DNA of 64,000 bases. Source: a bacterium. GTDB taxonomy: Bacteria > Bacteroidota > Bacteroidia > NS11-12g > UBA9320. Position numbers and translations under genes: made by a program. This document shows positions 35,381-43,246 of the stretch, in pieces; position 1 is the first letter of the stretch, and every line of letters starts with the position of its first letter. The stretch is taken from NCBI GenBank assembly GCA_018223105.1, contig JAAEYY010000001.1, positions 84,476-148,475 of the forward strand. Direction: 5' to 3'. The notes under the pieces are model-generated. The model searched no databases. It had not been told where the DNA came from and was given only the letters and a program-made list of their open reading frames with translations.

Positions 35381-35797
35381 ATGGCATATTCAGATAAAGT
35401 AATTGATCACTACAACAATCCAAGAAACATTGGAACACTTGATAAGAGCAGCGAAAATGTTGGAACAGGATTAGTTGGAGCACCTGAGTGCGGTGACGTA
35501 ATGCGTCTTCAAATTGAAGTAGATGATAGTACAGGTTTGATTAAAGATGCAAAATTTAAAACTTTTGGATGCGGTTCTGCAATCGCGTCTTCTTCTTTGG
35601 CTACTGAGTGGTTAAAAGGAAAAACCGTTGATGAAGCTTTGAAAATTGACAACATGGCAATTGTAGAAGAGCTTTCATTGCCTCCGGTTAAAATTCACTG
35701 TTCAGTATTAGCAGAAGATGCAATTAAGACTGCTATTAATGACTACCGTGTTAAGAAAGGTTTAGAGCCTATCGAAGACACTAAAAAACATTATTAA
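35381..35797 (+). CDS. iscU: Iron-sulfur cluster scaffold
   Basis: A 138-residue IscU with the three Cys ligands: VGAPECGDVMRLQ, FKTFGCGSAIASSS and LPPVKIHCSVLAEDAI. The LPPVK motif for HscA chaperone docking is present. N-terminus SDKVIDHYNNPRNIGTLD is standard. Accepts sulfur from IscS and holds a [2Fe-2S] cluster before transfer. Follows iscS by 13 bases. Confidence 0.96.
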   Translation: MAYSDKVIDHYNNPRNIGTLDKSSENVGTGLVGAPECGDVMRLQIEVDDSTGLIKDAKFKTFGCGSAIASSSLATEWLKGKTVDEALKIDNMAIVEELSLPPVKIHCSVLAEDAIKTAINDYRVKKGLEPIEDTKKHY

Positions 35798-35805
35798 TAT
35801 TTGTT

Positions 35806-36132
35806 ATGATTACAGTTTCTGACAGAGCGTCTGAGCGCGTAAAAGGATTGATGAGCGATGAAGGTCTTGGTGAAGACTATTTCATTCGCGTGTCTGTAGT
35901 TGGAGGGGGATGTTCAGGTTTGAGTTACAAACTCGACTTCGATAATGAAGATAAAGAAGGTGATCAGGTATTTGAAAGCAATGGCCAGAAGGTGGTTTGC
36001 GACATGAAAAGCTTCTTGTATCTCTGTGGAACAGAACTCGACTTTACAGATGGTTTAAACGGTAAAGGTTTTCAGTTTAACAACCCAAATGCGAGTCGTA
36101 CTTGCGGTTGTGGCGAAAGCTTTGCAGTTTAA
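35806..36132 (+). CDS. iscA: Iron-sulfur cluster carrier of the IscA/HesB family
   Basis: A 108-residue A-type carrier: MITVSDRASERVKGLMSDE, VVGGGCSGLSYKLDF (first Cys) and SRTCGCGESFAV (Cys pair). Passes clusters from IscU to apo-proteins. It closes the isc operon, followed by an intrinsic terminator. HscA, HscB and Fdx are not present nearby. Confidence 0.93.
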   Translation: MITVSDRASERVKGLMSDEGLGEDYFIRVSVVGGGCSGLSYKLDFDNEDKEGDQVFESNGQKVVCDMKSFLYLCGTELDFTDGLNGKGFQFNNPNASRTCGCGESFAV

Positions 36133-36159
36133 TTTTTAGGAAAATATAACCTAATAAGA

Positions 36160-36182
36160 GGTGCCCAAGGGCACCTTTTTTT
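36160..36182 (+). terminator. Intrinsic terminator after iscA
   Basis: GGTGCCC and GGGCACC, directly joined through AA (a loop of four if the inner pair opens), then seven T residues, 27 bases after the iscA stop. The next gene on the minus strand ends at the T tract. Confidence 0.85.
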
Positions 36183-36714
36183 ATGCCAAATGTTTGAGAT
36201 TGGCAGAGTACATAATCACGAATATTAGTCCGAAAAAGGAATTGATCACTCCAACAACCAAACCTAAATTTCCGCCGAGCAAGATCATCGGACCAAAAAG
36301 TAGAATAGCAATTCCTATTACATACATGTAATAACCAAACTTTCTCAGCTGAAACATAAAAATGGCACCAAGAAGCGTGAGAAAGCATGAACCGAATGAT
36401 ATTGCTGCTAACATTCGCGCATTTTCTTCTTCCAGTACGGTCATGACACCGCCTTTAATTAGCTCTATTATGTCTAATGCCTCTTGGGCATCTTCCTCGT
36501 ACTCCATTTGTTCAGTGGCTTCATCAAATGCAGCTTCAACTTCTTCTTGAGCCTGTCCCAAGTTTGTTGAAAATAATGATATACCTGCATTAATTAAACC
36601 CCAACCGGAACCTATGAAAGTAAGGATACAGATCACAGTTAGGAAATCAGGGCGCTTCTTCTTTTGAGGAACCTCAATAAAATCTTCTTCGTGATTAGAA
36701 ATAGTGTCGGTCAT
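36181..36714 (-). CDS. Four-helix membrane protein of unknown function
   Basis: A 177-residue protein. A hydrophilic N-terminus MTDTISNHEEDFIEVPQKKKRPDF leads to a helix FLTVICILTFIGSGWGLINAGISLF; an acidic amphipathic stretch (QAQEEVEAAFDEATEQMEYEEDAQE, about residues 62-86) is between helices; three further helices end in LIFVIMYSANLKHLA. The start at 36714 is preferred over an upstream ATG (36768) because the extra 18 residues look unrelated. Family not recognised. A possible integral membrane partner, no role visible. Confidence 0.6.
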   Translation of the reverse strand: MTDTISNHEEDFIEVPQKKKRPDFLTVICILTFIGSGWGLINAGISLFSTNLGQAQEEVEAAFDEATEQMEYEEDAQEALDIIELIKGGVMTVLEEENARMLAAISFGSCFLTLLGAIFMFQLRKFGYYMYVIGIAILLFGPMILLGGNLGLVVGVINSFFGLIFVIMYSANLKHLA

Positions 36715-37103
36715 GACTGCTTGATTTAGACTGCCAATATACTCAATTTTCAAAGGGGCATTTATCAAGGCAATAAAAAATCTGCCACTCTCTTCTGACC
36801 TAAACAGACTAAACTTTCGCCCAAAGGCTGAGTCTAGAATGTTCTAAAGATAACTACCAATTAACTTCAAACTTTCAATATGAATGCTTGGCAGAAGAGA
36901 AGTGACAGAAGAGGGTTAACGAAAAACAGTTTTATTTAGATCCTGATACAGGCTTTCAGGACCTACAACTTCGCAGGCTTTTAACGAAGCAAACCAATTC
37001 ATACGAAAACTTAAGTCTTCCGGTAGCTTTTAGAACATAACTTGATACAAAGGTCGGGTGGAGATTGTTGCCAAACAGTTACGAAATGAATACAATTTTG
37101 GGC
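36715..37103. other. Non-coding gap between the membrane protein and response regulator genes
   Basis: About 390 bases. A TCCTG ... CAGGA hairpin lies near 36952-36973. One stretch (about 36917-37029) reads as a stop-free peptide without a start codon or family likeness; I do not call it a gene. No promoter box stands out. Nothing else supported. Confidence 0.5.
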
Positions 37104-37748
37104 TTAAATGCGGAAAATACCTTCTTGAATAGCATAAACCACTAAACCGGCAGAATTTTTCATACCCGTTTTTTGAAGCAGCCTATTTCTATAGGTATTT
37201 GCAGTATTGATGGTGATATTGAGACTATCCGAAATTTCTTTATTGGTCTTTTGTTCGCAGATCAGCTTAAGCATTTCTAATTCAGAATCTGAGAGTGGAT
37301 CTTTTTTGAAGAGACTTTTTTTGCCGTCTTTCTTGGTGTAGATCTGTTTGGAGATTAAAGGACTGATATAAAATTCAATATCTAACACCCTTCGAATAGC
37401 CAAAAACAGTTCGTCTGAACTTGCATCTTTTGTTACAAAACCATTGGCTCCGGCATCCAGCATTTCATTGACAAGACGGGGTTCTTTATGAATGGATAAG
37501 GTTAGAACCTTAACCTTGTTGCCAAAGTTTTTCCTGATTTGCTTAACGGTCTCAGGTCCGTCCATCAAGGGCATTTCAAAGTCAACAAGAATAACATCTG
37601 TAGGTTCTTTACCCAGCATTTGGTCCAGGAAATCTCTTCCGTTCGAAGCTGTTATTTGCACTTCTAATTCCTCTCTATCGCTGAGAAGATTTGCCAGCGC
37701 TTTTCTAAATATTTCGTGATCTTCTATGATGCTAATGCTGATGCTCAT
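37104..37748 (-). CDS. LuxR/NarL-family response regulator
   Basis: A 214-residue regulator. The receiver domain has IIEDHEIFRKAL with the acidic pair, phosphoacceptor D56 in VILVDFEMPLMDGP, Thr-like LSIH and Lys near residue 105. The C-terminal LuxR helix-turn-helix is LSDSELEMLKLICEQKTNKEISDSLNITINTANTYRNRLLQKTG. I start it at the ATG of 37748, overlapping the kinase by 17 bases; a TTG start four codons earlier is possible. It pairs with the histidine kinase directly before it. Confidence 0.93.
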   Translation of the reverse strand: MSISISIIEDHEIFRKALANLLSDREELEVQITASNGRDFLDQMLGKEPTDVILVDFEMPLMDGPETVKQIRKNFGNKVKVLTLSIHKEPRLVNEMLDAGANGFVTKDASSDELFLAIRRVLDIEFYISPLISKQIYTKKDGKKSLFKKDPLSDSELEMLKLICEQKTNKEISDSLNITINTANTYRNRLLQKTGMKNSAGLVVYAIQEGIFRI

Positions 37749-38520
37749 ATGGAATTGCAATTTTAATATCTACACCCTGATTGGGAGCAGATTCTACCGA
37801 TAAGTTTCCACCAATGGCATTGATTCTACCCAGAATACTATTAAGCCCTAGTCCTTCGAACACTTTTGTGGTGTCGTAGCCAATTCCATCATCTTTGTAA
37901 TTCAATAAAATCTGATGTGGTTCCTGATGTACTTCTATTGATACGGAATTAGCTCTGGAATGTTTGCTGGCATTGGTGCATAGCTCTTGACATACCCTGT
38001 AGATGGAAGTGCTCACTACTTCTCTTTTAATATTGAGATCATCGATATTAAAGGTGAATTCAATGTCACTACCGGCATTGGCCTTAGCTTCAATATCGAG
38101 CAGAGCCTCGTTAATACCAAAGCGGTTCAGAATAACAGGGTAAAGCATCCTGGTAAGATTGGAAAACTGAGCCATAGCGGCACCCAAACTTTCTTCGGCA
38201 TCTTCCGCTATTTTTCTGAGATCTTCTTGTGAATCCGGTTTGTGACTCATGTTTTGAATCCGGGAAATATTCATTCTTGTGGCGGCGAACATGGGCCCGA
38301 GTTCATCGTGGAGCTCCATGCTAATGCGTTGTCTCTCGTTTTCTTGAGAGATCAAGGTGTTTTCTGAAATCTCTTTTTGTTTTTGCAGTTCCAGTTCCTG
38401 CATCTCGATTAAGAGTTTATCTTTTTTTCGCTGCGCTGAAAAGATGATAAATGCAGCCAAGCCGATAATGAGCAAGGTGAAGGCGGTGCCTATGATGATG
38501 ACGGAGGCGATGTTTTCCAT
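37732..38520 (-). CDS. DesK/NarX-type sensor histidine kinase
   Basis: A 262-residue kinase with one N-terminal membrane helix (VIIIGTAFTLLIIGLAAFIIF), a coiled-coil signalling helix (residues 30-60), the HisKA_3 phosphoacceptor H71 in RISMELHDELGPMF, and an ATPase domain with an N box equivalent HSRANSVSIE region and G1 DGIGYD, then GLGLNSILGRINAIGG. No sensor domain of its own is large enough to explain sensing, so the neighbouring membrane protein and small protein may supply input (inference). It overlaps both neighbours. Confidence 0.9.
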   Translation of the reverse strand: MENIASVIIIGTAFTLLIIGLAAFIIFSAQRKKDKLLIEMQELELQKQKEISENTLISQENERQRISMELHDELGPMFAATRMNISRIQNMSHKPDSQEDLRKIAEDAEESLGAAMAQFSNLTRMLYPVILNRFGINEALLDIEAKANAGSDIEFTFNIDDLNIKREVVSTSIYRVCQELCTNASKHSRANSVSIEVHQEPHQILLNYKDDGIGYDTTKVFEGLGLNSILGRINAIGGNLSVESAPNQGVDIKIAIPYEHQH

Positions 38521-39173
38521 AGTAAACCGATTAAGATTCCAGTGTAATATAAGAAGTAAATCGGGATATAGACGTTATACCAGATTTGTTGCCATTGAAA
38601 GGTTTCTGCAAGAAGTAACCTTGAAAAAGCAATAGTGAAAAAACTTCCACCAAAGAATATAAGAAATGAAAAGGCATAAATGAGCTTTTTATTCCTTAGT
38701 CGAGGATTATGTTCGGATTTATTCACTAAATTCCAGATCCAATGAAAAGTTAAAACCGTGATAATGAATCCATTAAGACTGGCTAGGTCAAAAAATTGAA
38801 TGGATTCAGAAATTCTCCAATCCTCTACTTCTAGTGAGTCGGTGAGAACTGATAAAATTGAATAATCAGAAAATATTTGAGTTAAAGATTCTGCAGATAT
38901 CGTTCCAATCGCAAGAATATATGGTGTTTTAACAAATGTGTCTTTATAAAAGATTATTGAAAGAATGATCATCTCAACAATCATGAAACTTCTATAGATA
39001 TTTACATTGAATTTAGGGAAAACCCATAATCCAAAAATTTCAGTTATAAATACTATGGATACTAATACGAGTATTAATTGATCTATTTTGGGCTTAGCCT
39101 TTTTAGCTATACCTATGAATAGTATCAGAGCTAGTAGAGATTGAGCTATAACAATAGCTACTTCTCTGTTCAT
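38490..39173 (-). CDS. Multi-pass membrane protein, probable sensor of the kinase unit
   Basis: A 227-residue protein with six or seven membrane helices, e.g. AIVIAQSLLALILFIGIA at the start, LILVLVSIVFITEIFGLWVF, FMIVEMIILSIIFY and FFGGSFFTIAFSRLLLA. Short loops carry charged residues (SLEVEDWRISESIQFFD). It overlaps the histidine kinase by 31 bases and the small upstream gene by four, so the four proteins are translationally coupled. 7TM-type intracellular-kinase sensors in Bacteroidota are a plausible analogy. Function inferred only. Confidence 0.6.
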   Translation of the reverse strand: MNREVAIVIAQSLLALILFIGIAKKAKPKIDQLILVLVSIVFITEIFGLWVFPKFNVNIYRSFMIVEMIILSIIFYKDTFVKTPYILAIGTISAESLTQIFSDYSILSVLTDSLEVEDWRISESIQFFDLASLNGFIITVLTFHWIWNLVNKSEHNPRLRNKKLIYAFSFLIFFGGSFFTIAFSRLLLAETFQWQQIWYNVYIPIYFLYYTGILIGLLWKTSPPSSS

Positions 39174-39481
39174 GAATTTAGTGGGTTAACCGCTGAATTA
39201 TCTGGAGGAGATGGTAAACAATACTCCGCCAAATTCCCATTGTATAAATCATTCCCGTTTACATCTACTCCTGTCACAATCAAATTGCGTTCTCCGGCAT
39301 TGGTTTGCCCAAAGTAAATTCTAATTCCGGTGCAGTTGGGTTGATTTAAAATATCTTGAATGGCAGTCTTACCAAAAGCAAAACCTAATTTTCCGGCAGG
39401 GTTTGCATTTCTGTAATTTCCGGTCATTTCAGACGCTTCTGCCAATGTGATGTTGTGGTCTTCGTTTCCTGTAATAGTCAT
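39170..39481 (-). CDS. Conserved small soluble protein of the kinase unit
   Basis: A 103-residue protein with no membrane helix or signal peptide. It reads ITLAEASEMTGNYRNAN, LGFAFGKTAIQDILNQPNCTGIRIYFGQT and ERNLIVTGVDVNGNDLYNG. I recall similar proteins with a conserved FGKxAIxxILNQPxCxGIRIYYG core across Bacteroidota, annotated only as hypothetical. It opens the overlapping four-gene operon with a membrane protein, histidine kinase and LuxR regulator. It could be a ligand, an effector or a receptor cofactor. Unknown role. Confidence 0.65.
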   Translation of the reverse strand: MTITGNEDHNITLAEASEMTGNYRNANPAGKLGFAFGKTAIQDILNQPNCTGIRIYFGQTNAGERNLIVTGVDVNGNDLYNGNLAEYCLPSPPDNSAVNPLNS

Positions 39482-39677
39482 GATTTTTGGAGCTATTTGT
39501 TATAATTTATTATTTGAGTTTGCTAATTTAATATCATTTTATTCCTAAAACATGATTCTGATCTTTTTTATAAGTAGACTAATTAAGCCACTTAATTCTC
39601 TGCTTTTGACGGTAGCTATAGAATTATAAGCGGAATGTTAAAAAATGCCCACTGTGTATTTTTCGTTTTTTTCTGGA

Positions 39678-39685
39678 TATATTTG
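39678..39685 (+). promoter_or_regulatory. Candidate -7 promoter box for the lipoprotein gene
   Basis: TATATTTG matches TAnnTTTG, 20 bases before the ATG. Downstream, GAACCATCAAT (39689-39699) is almost repeated behind the next gene's box at 40358-40368. Confidence 0.5.
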
Positions 39686-39705
39686 ATTGAACCATCAATA
39701 TGACT

Positions 39706-40293
39706 ATGAATAAAATTTTTACTTACGCTTTATTATTAGGGCTTGTGGCAATTTCAGCCTGTAAAGATGCTCCACCCGAAACCACCTTTGATACTACAGA
39801 GTACAAAAACGACAGTTACACCGAGGGTGATACCAACAATATCATTTTTCAGGCGGGTTTCACTGCAACAGAAAGAGCAGCTGTTGTGCTTGGACCTATT
39901 AATGAGACCTTCATTATCAATGAAATTAAATTTATGTTTGGAGGTGAACTCGATTCAAAAGATGTGATCGTTCGAATTTATTGGGATGAAGGCAAAGCTA
40001 ATCCTGGCGAAAAAATGTATGAAGGAACTCACACAATTTCAAATCCTAGTGTGACAAGCTTTCAAACAATAAATCTTAGAAACGAGGAGATTACCTTCCA
40101 TTCCGGAGGTACTTTTAGGGTGACCCTTGAATTTAAACATGCAGGATTACCATGTGTCGCAAGAGACAACGATGGTAATTTTAGCAATACCAAAAACTGG
40201 GTTTATGAAAATAGCAACTGGATCGGACCTGACCTCATCGGTATTAAAGACGACTTTATTATCCGGGCTACAGTTGATACAAAAGCAAAATAA
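39706..40293 (+). CDS. Lipoprotein of unknown function
   Basis: A 195-residue protein with a lipoprotein signal: MNKIFTYALLLGLVAISACKD, lipobox AISAC, the Cys at about residue 19 (the ATG two codons earlier is equally possible). The mature protein is beta-rich, with repeated short strands (FTATERAAVVLGPINETFIINEIKFMFGG, DVIVRIYWDEGKANPGEKMYEG, TFRVTLEFKHAGLPCVARDN), resembling a jelly-roll or Ig-like domain. Exported to the outer membrane. Divergent from the sensor operon and followed by a beta-barrel gene with a matching promoter; possible joint envelope function. Confidence 0.65.
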   Translation: MNKIFTYALLLGLVAISACKDAPPETTFDTTEYKNDSYTEGDTNNIIFQAGFTATERAAVVLGPINETFIINEIKFMFGGELDSKDVIVRIYWDEGKANPGEKMYEGTHTISNPSVTSFQTINLRNEEITFHSGGTFRVTLEFKHAGLPCVARDNDGNFSNTKNWVYENSNWIGPDLIGIKDDFIIRATVDTKAK

Positions 40294-40350
40294 TCGGGTC
40301 AGTCACTCTTAATGAATATGACAGAGTGGGGTACCGGCTTAACAATCCTA

Positions 40351-40358
40351 TATATTTG
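40351..40358 (+). promoter_or_regulatory. Candidate -7 promoter box for the beta-barrel gene
   Basis: TATATTTG again matches TAnnTTTG, 21 bases before the ATG at 40380. The GAACCACCAAT directly after it matches the sequence behind the preceding gene's box in 10 of 11 positions. Confidence 0.5.
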
Positions 40359-40379
40359 AACCACCAATTAATTAATCCA

Positions 40380-41123
40380 ATGAAAAAACTCATCATTTTA
40401 GTCCTTCTTAGCGGACTTGGCTTTCAATCATTTGCAGGAGTAGGCGACCTAGGTCCTAGAAACATCATTAAGACGAATTTAATAAGTGATGCATTCCTGA
40501 TTATCAACTTGAACTATGAGCTTAAAATTAGCAATTCATATAGTGTAGGTATGATAGCCGGTGTGATGCCGGAACGTACGTACTCACTCGATGCTTCTGC
40601 TTTCAACAACGACGGAGATGATATTGCTTATTCCGGTGAAATATCTCCTTCAGGCGTGTTTGTGAGTCCATACATTAGAAAATATTTTAAAGGTGCCATG
40701 ACCGGTTTTTACATGGAGCTCTTTACCAAATATTATAACTATGGATTTGAAATTCCATATGATTATGAGAAAAACAATTCAACTGTAATGACTGCCGCTG
40801 TCGGTAAGGCTTCTGCAATTGGAGGTGGACTTTCAGCAGGAACCCAAATTTCTTTAGGGAAACTTTTTGTACTTGATTTTTATGCCGGACTTGGACTCGG
40901 TTATGCTACTGCAAGAGCAGAAACCAATGATCCGCAACTCGATGCACAAGACTATGCTGACATTAAAGAAGAAATGCAGGGCATTTCAGATGTTGAAGTA
41001 AGCTATGGTGATTTTATCATATCAAACCTTGAATATGATGCCACTAGCGATATGGCTTGGATTCAATCCAAAACTGTTGTTCCTATGCTTAAAGCAGGGA
41101 TTTCTTTCGGAATTGTATTCTAG
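40380..41123 (+). CDS. Outer membrane beta-barrel protein (DUF3575-like)
   Basis: A 247-residue protein starting MKKLIILVLLSGLGFQSFAG (signal peptide). The mature N-terminus ...PRNIIKTNLISDAFLIINLNYELKISNSYSVGMIAGVMPERTYS and the C-terminal QSKTVVPMLKAGISFGIVF show alternating barrel strands; DUF3575-type proteins start similarly with KTNLL. Acidic loops are present between strands. Located behind a lipoprotein gene and before an intrinsic terminator. Role unknown; outer membrane. Confidence 0.65.
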   Translation: MKKLIILVLLSGLGFQSFAGVGDLGPRNIIKTNLISDAFLIINLNYELKISNSYSVGMIAGVMPERTYSLDASAFNNDGDDIAYSGEISPSGVFVSPYIRKYFKGAMTGFYMELFTKYYNYGFEIPYDYEKNNSTVMTAAVGKASAIGGGLSAGTQISLGKLFVLDFYAGLGLGYATARAETNDPQLDAQDYADIKEEMQGISDVEVSYGDFIISNLEYDATSDMAWIQSKTVVPMLKAGISFGIVF

Positions 41124-41147
41124 ATTTAAAATATTTAAGACTAAAAA

Positions 41148-41172
41148 GCGTCGTACTTGCGACGCTTTTTTT
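41148..41172 (+). terminator. Intrinsic terminator after the beta-barrel gene
   Basis: GCGTCG, loop TACTTG, CGACGC and then seven T residues, preceded by an A tract: strong rho-independent terminator, possibly bidirectional. Confidence 0.88.
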
Positions 41173-41216
41173 ATTTATTCATTTAGCGATTCAATCAATA
41201 TTATTATCTTTTCAAG

Positions 41217-41615
41217 GTGAATAAATACACTTGTCCATATTGTGAAGCTCAATTAAATGCTGAGGGATTTATTGTTCTCGCAGCTCATTGCGAATCCGGA
41301 GACCGTGGTTTGATCTTTTTTTCTGATGAACTTGGAAATTTCTCTGTTAGCTTAACAGACAACCTGAAACCACTGGTGAAAGAAGGCGATAAATTGCATT
41401 TTCACTGTTCCGCTTGTCAGGAAACTTTGGAATATCACGAGAATAATAAACTAGCAAGACTTGTGAAGCACGACGAAGACGGTTCCAAGCACGCCATCAT
41501 TTTCTCTACCATATTTGGTGAACAAAGTACCTATAAGATCAGCGAAGAACGCACCTTGAGTTTTGGTGAGAATGCGCTGAAATACATGGATCCGGACTGG
41601 TATCGCAAATTGTAA
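41217..41615 (+). CDS. Zinc-ribbon-like protein of unknown function
   Basis: A 132-residue protein starting at GTG. CPYC (residues 6-9) and CSAC (64-67) could jointly bind zinc; the segment between is beta-rich (GLIFFSDELGNFSVSLTDN). The C-terminal half (ARLVKHDEDGSKHAIIFSTIFGEQSTYKISEERTLSFGENA) is polar with several strands. No family recognised. Its stop codon directly abuts the convergent HerA-like gene, with no gap. Confidence 0.6.
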   Translation: MNKYTCPYCEAQLNAEGFIVLAAHCESGDRGLIFFSDELGNFSVSLTDNLKPLVKEGDKLHFHCSACQETLEYHENNKLARLVKHDEDGSKHAIIFSTIFGEQSTYKISEERTLSFGENALKYMDPDWYRKL

Positions 41616-43148
41616 TTAACGGCGTTTAACACCTAGTACGCCCAATATTCCTCGGGTTAGTTCCCTCACAATAGTTCTGGTTACTGAACTATTAGCAATC
41701 TTTTCTAAAGTACTTTTCTCTTTTCTTGTTGATCTTCTTGAACTGCTTGTAGTCTTGGCTTCTTTTTCTGCCTCTTTCTTGGCAATCTCCTCTTCCTTTT
41801 CAATTTTTTCTAACAGAATTTCATATGCACTTTCACGATCTATACTCTCATTGTATTTCTCCATGATGTCAGAAGCTCTCATCACTTCCTTCTTCTCTTT
41901 TTCAGTAATAACATCCATGCGAGAGGATGGAGCTGTGAGCAGAGTATGTGCAAGTGGTGTTGGAATTCCCTTTTCATTCAATACGGAAACAATTGCTTCT
42001 CCAATCCCTAGTTTCGTTAGCAATTCATCCGTTTCGTAAAACTCTGTTATGGGATAATTTTCAGCGGTCAGTTTGATTGCTTTTCTATCCTTCGCAGTGA
42101 AAGCTCTTAAGGCATGCTGAATTTTCATACCTAATTGGGCCAACACATCTTCCGGGATGTCGGTTGGGTTTTGAGTTACGAAAAACAGCCCAACGCCCTT
42201 AGATCGTATCAGTTTAACAATGGTTTCGATCTGATCAAGTAATGCTTTTGTGGCTTCTTCAAAAATGAGATGAGCTTCGTCAATAAAGATGACCAATTCG
42301 GGTTTGTCGCTGTCTCCTTGTTCCGGTAGTTTATTGTAGATCTCCGCTAGAAGACATAACATGAAAGTAGAGAATAATTGAGGCTTATTCTGAATATCGT
42401 CCAGCCTCAAAATATTGATGTAGCCAAGGCCGTCTTTGTCTTTTCTCATGAGATCATCCACTTCAAAAGAGCGCTCTCCAAAGAAAAGATCAGCACCCTG
42501 CTCTTCAATGCGGATGAGGCTTCGCATAATCGCGCCGACACTTGCGCTGCTTACCCTGCCGTAATCTTTTTCTATATCATCTTTGCCTTCGTTGCTGATA
42601 TACTGCAGTACTTTTCTGAAATCTTTGATATCCAGAAGCGGCAACTTCTCATCATCACAATATTTAAAAACAATACTCACTATTCCACTCTGAGTATCGT
42701 TCAATTCTAGAATTTTTGAAAGAAGCACAGGTCCAAATTCAGATATGGTAGCACGCATTCTCGTTCCTTCCTGTTCCGAGATGGTAAGCAATTCACAAGG
42801 GTAGGCACGTCCTTCCCATGGAGTCCCAATCATGTTGTGACGCTCGTCAATTTTTGGGTGACCACCCGCTGCTTGAGTGAGTCCGCTTAGATCGCCCTTC
42901 ACATCCATTAATAAAACAGGTACTCCTTTTTCCGACAAACGTTCTGCAATGTTTTGAAGGGTTTTTGTCTTACCGGTACCTGTAGCTCCTGCAATTAATC
43001 CATGGCGGTTTAAAGTTTTTAAGGGAGCTTTAATCAAACTGCCAGTAAGTGCTTCGCCTTCAAGCATAGCGGCTCCTAGCAGTATGCTGTCGCCTTTGTA
43101 GGTATATCCTTTTTCTAGTACTTCGCGGAATTCTTCTTTCTTACTCAT
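41616..43148 (-). CDS. HerA-like helicase/ATPase (DUF853/YjgR family)
   Basis: A 510-residue P-loop ATPase. N-terminal region GDSILLGAAMLEGEALTG, Walker A GLIAGATGTGKTKTLQ near residue 50, Walker B LVIFIDEAHLIFEEATK near residue 285, and RSKGVGLFFVTQNPTDIPEDVLAQLG with the Arg-finger region. A Glu/Lys-rich helical stretch and basic tail finish the protein. YjgR-type proteins are related to bacterial HerA/FtsK DNA translocases; the biological role is unsettled. Convergent and abutting with the zinc-ribbon protein gene. Confidence 0.85.
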   Translation of the reverse strand: MSKKEEFREVLEKGYTYKGDSILLGAAMLEGEALTGSLIKAPLKTLNRHGLIAGATGTGKTKTLQNIAERLSEKGVPVLLMDVKGDLSGLTQAAGGHPKIDERHNMIGTPWEGRAYPCELLTISEQEGTRMRATISEFGPVLLSKILELNDTQSGIVSIVFKYCDDEKLPLLDIKDFRKVLQYISNEGKDDIEKDYGRVSSASVGAIMRSLIRIEEQGADLFFGERSFEVDDLMRKDKDGLGYINILRLDDIQNKPQLFSTFMLCLLAEIYNKLPEQGDSDKPELVIFIDEAHLIFEEATKALLDQIETIVKLIRSKGVGLFFVTQNPTDIPEDVLAQLGMKIQHALRAFTAKDRKAIKLTAENYPITEFYETDELLTKLGIGEAIVSVLNEKGIPTPLAHTLLTAPSSRMDVITEKEKKEVMRASDIMEKYNESIDRESAYEILLEKIEKEEEIAKKEAEKEAKTTSSSRRSTRKEKSTLEKIANSSVTRTIVRELTRGILGVLGVKRR

Positions 43149-43225
43149 GATGCTACTTGATGCGAAGATATTTTATTTGATAAAACCCTTCAATTTATTA
43201 AATCTTTAAAGCGTTAAACAATTCG

Positions 43226-43233
43226 TATTTTTG
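43226..43233 (+). promoter_or_regulatory. Candidate -7 promoter box for the CNNM-like gene
   Basis: TATTTTTG plus a CACA extension matches TAnnTTTG, 13 bases before the ATG at 43247. Confidence 0.45.
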
Positions 43234-43246
43234 CACAGAATACTGA

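Noticed and set aside
36917-37029. A stop-free stretch reading like QFYLDPDTGFQDLQLRRLL
   Set aside because: No start codon, short, and no recognisable family. Could be a decayed gene fragment, but nothing supports it.
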